Source of the DNA: Clostridiaceae bacterium
Lineage (GTDB): Bacteria > Bacillota > Clostridia > Oscillospirales > Acutalibacteraceae
Length of the DNA: 38,771 bases
Assembly (NCBI GenBank): GCA_016290665.1
Contig: JAEEUW010000010.1
Coordinates: forward strand, 1 to 38,771
Reading direction: 5' to 3'
This document shows, piece after piece, positions 1 to 9,037 of this stretch (the first letter of the stretch is position 1; every line of letters starts with the position of its first letter). The position numbers were made by a program, and so were the translations under genes. The notes under the pieces were generated by a model. That model was not told where the DNA came from. It made no database searches and saw nothing but the letters and a program-made list of their open reading frames with translations.

Positions 1-2285
1 CATACGCCGACGCAGACGCCGCAGCCCATGCAGTCGAACGGGGAAACGGCGAGGGTGTATTGATATTTGCCCCTGCCCTTGCCGGCCTTCTTGTCCACCA
101 AAATGGCGTTTTCGGGCGCACCCGCGGCCTCTTCCTCAGTCAGGCAGTAGGGACGGATCGTCGCGTGCGGGCAGACATAGGCGCACTGGTTGCACTGCGC
201 GCAGGTGGCTGCGTTCCATTCGGGAACGAGCACCGCAACGCCGCGCTTTTCATAGGCGGAAGCGCCCTGCTCGAACGTACCGTCGGCGTGGTCGCTGAAC
301 GCGGAAACGGGCAGCGCGTCGCCGTTCATCAGGCCGACCGGCTTCATGATGGAATCGACCATCTTGACAAGCTTGGCAGCGCCTTCGCTCCTGGCCGGGG
401 CGGCGTCGTCGGCTGCGTCGGCCCAGTCGGCGGGCACGTCGATCTTGACATAGGCCGTGGCGCCGGCGTCGATCGCTTTTTCGTTCATTTCAACGATCTC
501 TTTGCCCTTCTTCATGAACTTCTGGGCTTTTTCCTTCATGTAGCCGATGGCTTCCTCTTCGGGAAGGACCTTCGACAGCGAGAAGAACGCGGACTGCAGC
601 ACGGTGTTGGTGCGCTTGCCCAGACCGATCTTCGCGGCGATGTCGATCGCGTTGACGGTATAGAGCTGGATGTTGTTTCTGGCGATGATGCGCTTGGCTT
701 CGCCGTTGAGCTTTTCGGCGAGCTCTTCGGGGCTCCACTGGCAGTTGATCAGGAACACGCCGCCGGGCTTGACGTCGTTGACCATCTTGTAGCCCTTTTC
801 CACATAGGACGGGTTGTGGCAGGCCACGAAGTCCGCTTTGTTGATGTAATAGGGGCTCTTGATCGGGGCGTCGCCGAAGCGCAGGTGCGAAATCGTCACG
901 CCGCCGGTCTTCTTGGAGTCATACTGGAAGTACGCCTGCACGTATTTGTCGGTGTGGTCGCCGATGATCTTGATCGAGTCCTTGTTGGCGCCCACGGTGC
1001 CGTCGCCGCCCAGACCCCAGAATTTGCATTCGATGGTGCCGGGAGCCGCGGTGTTCGGCGATTCCTTTTCTTCCAGCGACAGATGGGTCACGTCGTCGTT
1101 GATGCCGATGGTGAAGTGCTTCTTCATGTCGGCCTTCTTCAGCTCGTCATAGACGGCGAACACGCTCGCGGGCGGGGTGTCCTTGCTGCCCAGACCGTAA
1201 CGGCCGCCGATGATGGCGATGTCGGTGCGGCCGGTCTCTTCCAGCGCGGCAACAACGTCGAGATACAGCGGCTCGCCCAGGGAGCCGGGCTCCTTGGTGC
1301 GGTCGAGCACGGCGATCTTTTTGCAGGTCGCGGGAATCGCGGCGGCCAGATGCTTCGCAGAGAACGGACGGTAGAGGCGAACCTTGACAAGGCCGACCTT
1401 TTCGCCCTTGGCGGTCAGATAGTCGATGACTTCTTCGGCCACGTCGCAGATGGAGCCCATGGCAACGATGACGTGCTCGGCGTCAGGCGCGCCGTAGTAG
1501 TTGAACAGCTGATAGTCGGTGCCGAGCTTGGCGTTGACCTTGCCCATGTATTCTTCCACGATGGCGGGCATCGCGTCGTAATACTTGTTGCAGGCTTCTC
1601 TGTGCTGGAAGAAGATGTCGCCGTTTTCGTGCGAGCCGCGCATGACCGGGCGCTCCGGGTTCAGCGCGCGCTTGCGGAACGCTTCCACGGCGTCCATATC
1701 GCACATTTCCTTGAGGTCTTCATAGTCCCAGACCTGAATCTTCTGCAGCTCGTGGGAGGTGCGGAAGCCGTCGAAGAAGTTGATGAACGGCACGCGGCCC
1801 TTGATGGCGGCCAGGTGCGCCACGGCGCCGAGGTCCATGACCTCCTGCGGATTGGTCTCGGCCAGCATGGCAAAGCCCGTCTGGCGGCAGGCGTAAACGT
1901 CGGAGTGGTCGCCGAAGATGTTCAGCGCGTGAGACGCGACGCAGCGCGCGGACACGTGGAACACCGACGGAAGCAGCTCGCCGGCGATTTTATACATGTT
2001 GGGGATCATCAGCAAAAGACCCTGCGACGCGGTGTAGGTCGTGGTCAGCGCGCCCGCGGCCAGCGAGCCGTGCACCGTACCTGCCGCACCGGCTTCCGAC
2101 TGCATTTCGGAAACCTTGACGGTCGTGCCGAAGATGTTCTTCATGCCCTGCGCCGACCACTGGTCCACATAGTCGGCCATCGGGCTGGACGGGGTAATCG
2201 GGTAAATGCCCGCCACTTCCGTGAACGCATAGGATACGTACGCGGCAGCGTTGTTGCCGTCCATGGTTTTCATTTTTCTTGCCAT
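1..2285 (-). CDS. nifJ: pyruvate:ferredoxin (flavodoxin) oxidoreductase, partial (C-terminal part runs off the window start)
   Basis: Reverse-strand translation from ATG at 2285 gives MARKMKTMDGNNAAAYVSYAFTEVAGIYPITPSSPMADYVDQWSAQGMKNIFG...GPSLGEPLY-type PFOR sequence and a ferredoxin-like CAQCNQCAYVCPHA...CMGCGVC motif; RBS aaaggagga. Missing from the supplied ORF track because it is truncated by the window edge. Confidence 0.95.
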   Translation of the reverse strand, partial: MARKMKTMDGNNAAAYVSYAFTEVAGIYPITPSSPMADYVDQWSAQGMKNIFGTTVKVSEMQSEAGAAGTVHGSLAAGALTTTYTASQGLLLMIPNMYKIAGELLPSVFHVSARCVASHALNIFGDHSDVYACRQTGFAMLAETNPQEVMDLGAVAHLAAIKGRVPFINFFDGFRTSHELQKIQVWDYEDLKEMCDMDAVEAFRKRALNPERPVMRGSHENGDIFFQHREACNKYYDAMPAIVEEYMGKVNAKLGTDYQLFNYYGAPDAEHVIVAMGSICDVAEEVIDYLTAKGEKVGLVKVRLYRPFSAKHLAAAIPATCKKIAVLDRTKEPGSLGEPLYLDVVAALEETGRTDIAIIGGRYGLGSKDTPPASVFAVYDELKKADMKKHFTIGINDDVTHLSLEEKESPNTAAPGTIECKFWGLGGDGTVGANKDSIKIIGDHTDKYVQAYFQYDSKKTGGVTISHLRFGDAPIKSPYYINKADFVACHNPSYVEKGYKMVNDVKPGGVFLINCQWSPEELAEKLNGEAKRIIARNNIQLYTVNAIDIAAKIGLGKRTNTVLQSAFFSLSKVLPEEEAIGYMKEKAQKFMKKGKEIVEMNEKAIDAGATAYVKIDVPADWADAADDAAPARSEGAAKLVKMVDSIMKPVGLMNGDALPVSAFSDHADGTFEQGASAYEKRGVAVLVPEWNAATCAQCNQCAYVCPHATIRPYCLTEEEAAGAPENAILVDKKAGKGRGKYQYTLAVSPFDCMGCGVCVGV

Positions 2286-2370
2286 TTGGATATCCTCCTT
2301 TATGTGATTGCAAATGTGAAACAAATTGCACGCTGACAACAGGCCGGATTGACCGATTATCAACTTTATT

Positions 2371-2399
2371 ATTGTATCATGAATCAAAAGGGATGTAAA
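2371..2399 (-). promoter_or_regulatory. sigma-A type promoter for nifJ
   Basis: On the minus strand TTTACA-17 bp-TACAAT, upstream of the nifJ start. Confidence 0.5.
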
Positions 2400-2432
2400 G
2401 GGTTTATGAAAAGAAAATAATAGAAAACGAGG

Positions 2433-2474
2433 GGACAGGGAACAGGGAGCAGGGAACAGGGAGCAGGGAGCAGG
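2433..2474. repeat. 7-bp tandem repeat array (GRRCAGG)x6
   Basis: ggacagg gaacagg gagcagg gaacagg gagcagg gagcagg read directly. Confidence 0.9.
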
Positions 2475-2613
2475 TAAAGTGGGCGGAAGGGTTTGGCTGC
2501 CGGCGGACGGCGGCGGCTGTTCACGCGCTGGCGTTCGCTGAAGCTGCACCGTTGTGCCATTTTCCATTCTTCGCGGGCAGTCTTTCGCCTTTTGATACAG
2601 CCTTCCCCGCGTC

Positions 2614-2644
2614 CCTGTCCCCTGTCCCCTGTCCCCTGTTCCCT
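2614..2644. repeat. 7-bp tandem repeat array (CCTGTYC)x4, inverted relative to 2433-2474
   Basis: cctgtcc cctgtcc cctgtcc cctgttc cct read directly. Confidence 0.85.
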
Positions 2645-2645
2645 C

Positions 2646-2674
2646 TTGTTTTTTTCGTTTCAACTTGCTATAAT
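2646..2674 (+). promoter_or_regulatory. sigma-A type promoter
   Basis: TTGTTT-17 bp-TATAAT, immediately 3' of the heptamer array and upstream of the ATG at 2709. Confidence 0.5.
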
Positions 2675-2708
2675 GAAACCGACCATTCAAAACAGGAGGC
2701 GGCAAACC

Positions 2709-3710
2709 ATGGACACCCTGAAAGCCTTACTCAAAAAAGCGGGCCCGTTTTTGACGGCCATCTTTCTCGCGCTGACCACGCTGAGCGTGGGCAACAACCT
2801 GTTCATCAAAAAAGCGCCCGACGTCCGGCTGACGGCGGCGCTGATTTCCGACACGCACGTGGGCGACGCGTTCTATCGCCAGCTCTCGCTGCCGCCGGGC
2901 CTGCGCGACATTTCGCGCCGGGTGAAGCCCGACGTGCTGGTTCTGGCCGGCGACTGCACCGACAACGGCAACGAGGCGAACTGGACGACGCTGCAAACCC
3001 TGTTTCAAAAGAACGCGGACGTTCCGAACACGATCCTTGCGGTGGGCAACCATGACTGCTGGACGAGCTATGACGGCGAAAAGGTCTATGACGAAGCAAA
3101 AGCGAACTTTCTGCAATACGGCGGCGCCATCATGGGCGAAACGCCGGACGACGTCTTTTTCCTGCGCGAGATCGGCGGCTACAGCTTTCTCGTGCTCGGC
3201 TCCGAGGCCGCTTCCACCGACTGCGTCATGACCGACCGCCAGCTGAGCTGGCTGGAAGCAACGCTTGCCGCGGCCGCAGAAAAAGCGGACGGCAAGCCCG
3301 TGTTCGTCATCAACCACCAGCCGATGAACTTCACCCACGCGGTGGGCGCGGACGAAGGCGGCAACGGCTTTGATTCGCAGCAGACGAGCGACCGCCTGCA
3401 GGCGATCCTCGACCGGTGTCCGAACGTGATCTATATCTCCGGCCACCAGCACTATCCGCTGTCGCTTGACGCGGCGGACAACGACGTCGGCTTCGTCACG
3501 GTGGAGCGCGTGGGGCAGCATATCACGAGCGTCAACCTCCCCTGCTACGGCTACGGCACCTTTCTGGAGGGCGGCACCAGCGTCTTCGGCCATGGGCTCG
3601 TGATGTACGTTTTTGACGACCACGTGCAGTTCAAGGGCCGCAACTTCTTCCTTTCCAACTGGTCGCGCGACTTCGACGTGTCGGTGCCGGTGGAATCAGT
3701 CGACAGTTGA
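2709..3710 (+). CDS. membrane-anchored calcineurin-like metallophosphoesterase (paralog 1)
   Basis: N-terminal hydrophobic anchor, then ISDTHVG / VLAGDCTDNG / VGNHDC / NHQP / SGHQH motifs; start chosen at ATG 2709 after 'caggaggcggcaaacc'. Confidence 0.85.
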   Translation: MDTLKALLKKAGPFLTAIFLALTTLSVGNNLFIKKAPDVRLTAALISDTHVGDAFYRQLSLPPGLRDISRRVKPDVLVLAGDCTDNGNEANWTTLQTLFQKNADVPNTILAVGNHDCWTSYDGEKVYDEAKANFLQYGGAIMGETPDDVFFLREIGGYSFLVLGSEAASTDCVMTDRQLSWLEATLAAAAEKADGKPVFVINHQPMNFTHAVGADEGGNGFDSQQTSDRLQAILDRCPNVIYISGHQHYPLSLDAADNDVGFVTVERVGQHITSVNLPCYGYGTFLEGGTSVFGHGLVMYVFDDHVQFKGRNFFLSNWSRDFDVSVPVESVDS

Positions 3711-3735
3711 CAGTCGACAGTCGTCAGTCAACAGT
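3697..3735. repeat. 7-bp tandem repeat array (CRACAGT-type, about 5 units)
   Basis: cagt cgacagt tgacagt cgacagt cgtcagt caacagt; overlaps the stop codon of the preceding CDS. Confidence 0.8.
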
Positions 3736-3756
3736 TATGGATGCAACCGAAAAAAG

Positions 3757-3785
3757 AAGCAGGCATCGACGCCTGCTTTTGTTAT
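3757..3785 (+). terminator. intrinsic terminator
   Basis: AGCAGGC-atcgac-GCCTGCT followed by a T-rich tract. Confidence 0.7.
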
Positions 3786-3863
3786 TATGGAGAAATCCGT
3801 CCGATCCTAAACGCAGCTTACTTTGCGGAAGATGCTTTGCCTTTTTTGTCCTTTCCCCCGCGT

Positions 3864-3891
3864 CACTGCAAACTGCACACTGCAAACTGAA
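3864..3891. repeat. 7-bp tandem repeat array (MACTGCA)x4
   Basis: cactgca aactgca cactgca aactgaa read directly. Confidence 0.75.
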
Positions 3892-3914
3892 AAACGCCCC
3901 GCAGGGCGTTTTTT
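3889..3914. terminator. bidirectional intrinsic terminator
   Basis: aaaaACGCCCcgcaGGGCGTtttttt. Confidence 0.7.
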
Positions 3915-4150
3915 TAATGATTGACTTCCTGATCCAGATAGTGCACAAAGTCGCCCACGGTGAGCAGCTGCGGCAGCATCCGGTCGGGGATCGAGATGTC
4001 GAAGGTTTCTTCCACGATACAGACCAGGTCGAACAGCTCAAACGAGTTCAGACCGAAATCGGAGGTCAGCACGTCGTCCGCCTTGGCCGTGGTGATGCGG
4101 CCGTCGGTGTAATCGCTTAAAATCTCCAGCAGTTTTTTTTGAATGTCCAT
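3914..4150 (-). CDS. acyl carrier protein
   Basis: 78 aa with DFGLNSFELFDLVCIVEETFDISI (phosphopantetheine-attachment Ser context); RBS gaaggag. Confidence 0.85.
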   Translation of the reverse strand: MDIQKKLLEILSDYTDGRITTAKADDVLTSDFGLNSFELFDLVCIVEETFDISIPDRMLPQLLTVGDFVHYLDQEVNH

Positions 4151-4154
4151 GCTC

Positions 4155-5471
4155 TTACTCCTTCGATTTTTCTTTCTCTTCCCGGCGTCTGCGCCAGATT
4201 TCGTTATAGATTTCTTCCACGGCGAGCGAAATTTTTGTCACGGAAAAGTCGCTGCATTCGGGGAACACGTACCACGTGTCGTCCAGCGTGTTCAGATCCA
4301 GACAGTCGCGCTTCTTGCCGAAGCGGTAGTGATATTCCACGTGCGCGGCATATTGGCCGGCGGCGGGGATCTCCATTGAAAACGGCTTGCCGTCGTAATC
4401 GCGCACGCCCTGCAGATGGAAACCGCCCATGTCGTGCACCAATGTGCCGTGACCCATGTGGACAAAGCCCTTGGAATTCGGCAGATCGTTGACGTCGACC
4501 CGGCTTTCAAAGCGGTATTCGTTGTTCTGCACTTCTTTTTTGACCTGCTCGCGCTCCCAGAGATACCAGTCGCCGGGGAAGCGGAACTCGGTCTCGCCGC
4601 TGTTGGCCTGCAGCTCGCCGTATTCCGTCAGCGTCCAGCTCTTGCCGCAGTTTTCGCAGTAGATCTTGTCGCCCTTCGAGCGCATCTTGTATTCCGTCAT
4701 GCAGTGCGGGCACTGGTAAAGGACCTTGTTGAGCCCCTCCGCGCGCTTCGGATAGCTGACGCGGATGTGACGCTCGCTCTGCCAGCGCCAGTCGTCGTTC
4801 TGCAGCAGGGTGCGGACCTTTTCGTTGATCTCGTCCACCGAGGCGCTTTCCAGCTGCTCGGGCGTGAAGGCCAGCCGCAGCTCGGCTTCCACAGGCCGCA
4901 CCTGCAGCTTGCGCGCGATGGAATGGTCGCCCCAGAACGGGTCGTAGATGTGGTGGCCGCGGCAAACGAACGTGACCACGGGCACCTTCATGTGCTTGCA
5001 AAGCTGGCCGATCGCGTCGGGAATCACTTCCGTCACGCCGCACAGCGAATAGCGCGCTTCGGCATAGATGCCGAACACCAGCCCGTCCTTGATCGCCTTG
5101 CGGCAGGTCCGCAGCAGGCCGACGTCGGCGGTGTATTTGCGCTTGGGCACGCCGCCGAAGCGACGCAAAAAGAACTCGCGGCCGATATAGTCGTCCACCG
5201 CCGCGGGGAACACGCCCCGGTCGGGATAGATGGCCGACATCATCACGTAAAAATCATAAAAAGCGTTGTGGTTGCAAAGCAGGATATACGGCGGCTTGAC
5301 GCCCTCCATGCCGATCTTTGTGATCTTGCCGTTATGGATCTTGCGGCGGATGGTGGAAAAGCCGTAGATCAGCGGCTGCACAAAGGCGTCCTGCGCCGTG
5401 GCGGGTTTGGTCATGTCGAACTTCTCCGTGGCGGGCGGGCCGCCGCGGGTATAACGTCCGTATCCCATCAT
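4155..5471 (-). CDS. PlsC-like 1-acyl-glycerol-3-phosphate acyltransferase family protein with an internal zinc-ribbon
   Basis: HNAFYD (HX4D) acyltransferase motif, CPHC...CENC zinc ribbon; start taken at ATG 5471 after 'ggaaggtg'. Confidence 0.75.
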   Translation of the reverse strand: MMGYGRYTRGGPPATEKFDMTKPATAQDAFVQPLIYGFSTIRRKIHNGKITKIGMEGVKPPYILLCNHNAFYDFYVMMSAIYPDRGVFPAAVDDYIGREFFLRRFGGVPKRKYTADVGLLRTCRKAIKDGLVFGIYAEARYSLCGVTEVIPDAIGQLCKHMKVPVVTFVCRGHHIYDPFWGDHSIARKLQVRPVEAELRLAFTPEQLESASVDEINEKVRTLLQNDDWRWQSERHIRVSYPKRAEGLNKVLYQCPHCMTEYKMRSKGDKIYCENCGKSWTLTEYGELQANSGETEFRFPGDWYLWEREQVKKEVQNNEYRFESRVDVNDLPNSKGFVHMGHGTLVHDMGGFHLQGVRDYDGKPFSMEIPAAGQYAAHVEYHYRFGKKRDCLDLNTLDDTWYVFPECSDFSVTKISLAVEEIYNEIWRRRREEKEKSKE

Positions 5472-5706
5472 ACTGGTAACACCTTCCAAGTGATTTGAAC
5501 TTCCGGTCTATGGCAGGAGAACGCAGAAAACAATCTGCTTCAAGTCATAGTATACCCAATGATAATACAGTTTTTCGCTTTTATTTTTCTATTTCAGAAA
5601 AATAAGAACATTTCCGGTGAACTCTTTGTGAATAAATCTTGTTCATTTTTTGTTGGGGGAAAAACGGCCAAAGAAGGCGCCGAAATCCGCCGCGTTTTTG
5701 TATGCA

Positions 5707-5735
5707 TTGACAAGTCCCGCGGATTGATGTAAACT
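5707..5735 (+). promoter_or_regulatory. sigma-A type promoter for the GH31 gene
   Basis: TTGACA-17 bp-TAAACT. Confidence 0.6.
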
Positions 5736-5763
5736 ACAAGCATAAGGAAGGGAGATGCGTGTT

Positions 5764-8700
5764 ATGATCAAGATTCTCGCGCTGTTCTGGACCGTGCTGA
5801 CCCTGCTGGTCTTCGCGTTCGGCAAGCCGGGCCCGGCGCCCTATGACCCCGCCGATTACGCCGCCGGACAGCCGCAGTCTGTGACGGAGGGCAGCCTCCG
5901 CGTGGAGCTGCTGCGCGACAGTCTGGTGCGTCTGGAAACAAAAGGCCCGCGCGGGTTTGAAAACCGGCCCTCGTTCACCGTGGAAAAGCGGACCGGCTGG
6001 AACGACGTCGCCTTCACCGAGAAAAGCGAAAACGGCTATCGGCTGATCGAAACCGCGCATTACACGGTCCACGTGCCGCTGGGCGCGCAGTCGGCGGCGG
6101 GCTGCTTCATCACCGACCCGCAGGGGAAGCGCCTTTGGCAGTTTGAAAGCGACACCGACAGCAACGTCTTCCTGCCCTCCGCCTCCGACGCGCTGCAAAG
6201 CTGGTCGTTCACCGACACGCCGCGCGTGATCCCCTCGTCCGACGGCTACAGCGTGGCAAAAAACTTTTATGAAAACAACGGCTGGGATCTCAGGAACGAC
6301 GCGCAGGACGTGTTCGTCTTTTTGCCCGGCGGCAGCTACAAGACCTTCCTGCAGGATTTCACCGACCTGTGCGGCAAGACCGAGCTGCTGCCGCTGAACC
6401 TGTTCGGCTACTGGGATTCGCGCTACTATGAATACAACCAGAAAACCGCCCGGCAGCAGATCCGCGACTACTATGACAAGGGCTATCCGCTGGACGTTCT
6501 GGTGATCGACACCGACTGGCGCATTTCCGCCGGCGGCACGGGCTACAACATCAACCGTCTGTTGTTCCCCGCGTTCGAGCAGTTTGCCCGCGAAACGCAC
6601 AGGCAGGGCGTGTCGCTCGTGTTCAACGACCACCCGGAGCCGACCCGCGGCTGCGAGAATCTGCTGGATAAATACGAGATGTTCTACCGCACGACGAACC
6701 TGCAGAAGATCCTCAAAAAAGGGCTCGACTACTGGTGGTACGACCGCAACTGGTGGACCAGCCTGAAGCCCGTTCACGACGACCTTTCCATCTACACCAC
6801 GGGCATGTACGCCTACCACTGGATCACAAAGGACTATTACGACCGCGCCGCGTGCAAGGGCGAAAGCGCCCGCCGGCCGATCATCATGGCCAACGTGGAC
6901 GGCGTGGGCAACGGCACGCTGGAATACCCGAGCGAACTGGCCGCCCACCGCTACGCGCTGCAGTGGACGGGCGACATCGGCACCGACAACCGGTCGCTGG
7001 CGCAGGAGATCGAAAACATGGTCCTGCTGGGCAACGAACTCGCCCTGCCCTACACCAGCTCCGACCTCGGCGGCCACACGTCCGACGTGACGCCCGAAAT
7101 GTATATCCGCTGGATCCAGTACGGCGCGCTCTCGCCGATCATGCGCGTGCACTGCACCAAGCCCTATTCGCGGATGCCGTGGCTGTTCGGCGAAACCGCC
7201 GAGCGCGTGACGCACACCTACACGGATCTCCGCTACCGGCTGCTGCCGCTCTATTACGCGCTGGCGCACGAAAACTATGAAACCGGTCTGCCGCTGCTGC
7301 GGCGGCTGGACACGGCCTATCCGCAGTATGCGGAAGCCGACCGCAACGACGAATATCTGCTCGGCGACAGTCTGCTGGTGGCCCCGCTGAGCGAAAGCGA
7401 GCCGCTTGCCGAGGATTACAGCTTCACCTGCGGCGGCAAGGAGGGCCTCAAAGGCGAATACTTTGCCAACGACACCTTCTCCGGCGAGCCGGAGGTGGTG
7501 CGCCAGGACAAAACCGTGTATTTCGACTGGGGCTACAGCGCGCCGCAGGGCCTTTCGGTCTCCGATTACTTCTCGGTGCGCTGGACGGGCGAGCTGGCCG
7601 TGGGTGCAAAGCCCGTGCGCCTGACCGCCTATGCCGACGACGGCATCCGCATCTGGCTGGACGGCGAAAAGATCGTTGACGGCTGGGATACCTTCAACAC
7701 CCTGTTCACCACCGATTACATTCCCGCGAACAGCCGCCATTCGATCAAGATCGAATTCCGCGACGGCAACAACCACGCCCACGTGTTCGTGTCGCTGTTC
7801 ACCACCGGCGACGTCTCGCGCGACGTCTTTTTGCCCGACGGCGCGTGGATGGACGTCTGGACGGGCGAAACCTTTGTCGGCCCGAAAACGGTCACCGTCC
7901 GCCACGGGCTTGCGACCTCTCCCCTCTTCGTGCGCATGGGCGGCGTGCTGGTTCTGGCGGACAACATGAAAAACACGAGCGAAAAAGACTGGCGCCGCCT
8001 GACGCTCGACGTTTATCCGGGCGCCGACCGCGGCGGCAAGACCACGCTCTATGAAGACGACGTGACCACCGTCGCCTACAAGGACGGCGCGTTCCGCACC
8101 ACGGAGATCTCCCTTTCCGGCGGCAAGACCCAGACGCTGACGATCGCGCCCGCCGAAGGCCACTTCAAGGGCAGCCGGGCCTTTTCCGACCGCAGCTGGA
8201 CGGTGCGCGTCCACGGCCGCGCCGGCTGGGGCAAGCTGCTTTCCGCAACGCGGAACGGCAAGCCGGCCGCATGGAAAACGGTTGCGCAAGACAAGGACGC
8301 CGACCCGCTGGCCGTCACCGGCGGCGCGCGCGACGGCACGGTGTATGAGCTGACCTTCACCGCGCCGGTCGGCGAGGCGCAGACGCTCGCGTTCACGTTT
8401 GAACAGGCGCCGCGGGACGGCACGAACAAGGACTATGACCGCAGCCGGGCGGAGTTGTCGCTCTCGGTGCGCAGGCTGGAAAAGCAAAGCGCCGCCTTCA
8501 CGATCGATGACGGCTGCCGCGACTTTGCCGTGTTTGCCGCCGACCGCGATTTCACCGCGGTGCGCAAGCGGAACGGCGACGGATCCGTGGGCGAAGCGAC
8601 CGTCGGCGGAGAAAAGAACCTCTTTGACGACAACTATTCCATCGGCTGGACCGGCGGCGACACGCAGAACCGCGGCAGCACGACTTGCGGCCTGGTTTCG

Positions 8701-8955
8701 AACCGCAGCTTCACGCTGACGCTGCACGCGAGCGGCAGGGAAACGTTCCGGCTTTACGTCGGCGGGTTCCGGAGCCTGAGCGCGCTGACCGTGCGCGACC
8801 GCAGCGGCAACGTGCAGACCGTTTCCTTCGGCAACACGGACGGCAACTACTACCGCGAAGTGACAATCGAAGCCGACGGCAGCAGCGAGCTGGAGGTCAC
8901 CTGCCGTCTGCTGTGCGGCAGCAACATCACGCTGGCGGCCTGCACGGCGCAGTAA
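5764..8955 (+). CDS. glycoside hydrolase family 31 protein with PA14 domain, exported/anchored
   Basis: IDTDWRIS, SSDLGGHTSDVTPEMYIRWIQYGALSPIMRVHC (GH31), KGEYFANDTFSGEP...YFSVRWTGEL (PA14), GAWMDVWTGETF (C-terminal beta domain), N-terminal hydrophobic segment. ATG at 5755 is also possible. Confidence 0.85.
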   Translation: MIKILALFWTVLTLLVFAFGKPGPAPYDPADYAAGQPQSVTEGSLRVELLRDSLVRLETKGPRGFENRPSFTVEKRTGWNDVAFTEKSENGYRLIETAHYTVHVPLGAQSAAGCFITDPQGKRLWQFESDTDSNVFLPSASDALQSWSFTDTPRVIPSSDGYSVAKNFYENNGWDLRNDAQDVFVFLPGGSYKTFLQDFTDLCGKTELLPLNLFGYWDSRYYEYNQKTARQQIRDYYDKGYPLDVLVIDTDWRISAGGTGYNINRLLFPAFEQFARETHRQGVSLVFNDHPEPTRGCENLLDKYEMFYRTTNLQKILKKGLDYWWYDRNWWTSLKPVHDDLSIYTTGMYAYHWITKDYYDRAACKGESARRPIIMANVDGVGNGTLEYPSELAAHRYALQWTGDIGTDNRSLAQEIENMVLLGNELALPYTSSDLGGHTSDVTPEMYIRWIQYGALSPIMRVHCTKPYSRMPWLFGETAERVTHTYTDLRYRLLPLYYALAHENYETGLPLLRRLDTAYPQYAEADRNDEYLLGDSLLVAPLSESEPLAEDYSFTCGGKEGLKGEYFANDTFSGEPEVVRQDKTVYFDWGYSAPQGLSVSDYFSVRWTGELAVGAKPVRLTAYADDGIRIWLDGEKIVDGWDTFNTLFTTDYIPANSRHSIKIEFRDGNNHAHVFVSLFTTGDVSRDVFLPDGAWMDVWTGETFVGPKTVTVRHGLATSPLFVRMGGVLVLADNMKNTSEKDWRRLTLDVYPGADRGGKTTLYEDDVTTVAYKDGAFRTTEISLSGGKTQTLTIAPAEGHFKGSRAFSDRSWTVRVHGRAGWGKLLSATRNGKPAAWKTVAQDKDADPLAVTGGARDGTVYELTFTAPVGEAQTLAFTFEQAPRDGTNKDYDRSRAELSLSVRRLEKQSAAFTIDDGCRDFAVFAADRDFTAVRKRNGDGSVGEATVGGEKNLFDDNYSIGWTGGDTQNRGSTTCGLVSNRSFTLTLHASGRETFRLYVGGFRSLSALTVRDRSGNVQTVSFGNTDGNYYREVTIEADGSSELEVTCRLLCGSNITLAACTAQ

Positions 8956-8973
8956 AAAGTCCCGCGCCGAAGA

Positions 8974-9002
8974 TTGACAAGCCGTACGTTTCGTTGTATC
9001 AT
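8974..9002 (+). promoter_or_regulatory. sigma-A type promoter
   Basis: TTGACA-17 bp-TATCAT upstream of the CDS at 9038. Confidence 0.6.
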
Positions 9003-9037
9003 AAAAGGCGATCTTTCCAAAGAAAGGAACATGACTC

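Noticed and set aside
60-2336. 758-aa plus-strand ORF
   Set aside because: Antisense shadow of nifJ caused by GC-rich third codon positions; no recognisable domain.
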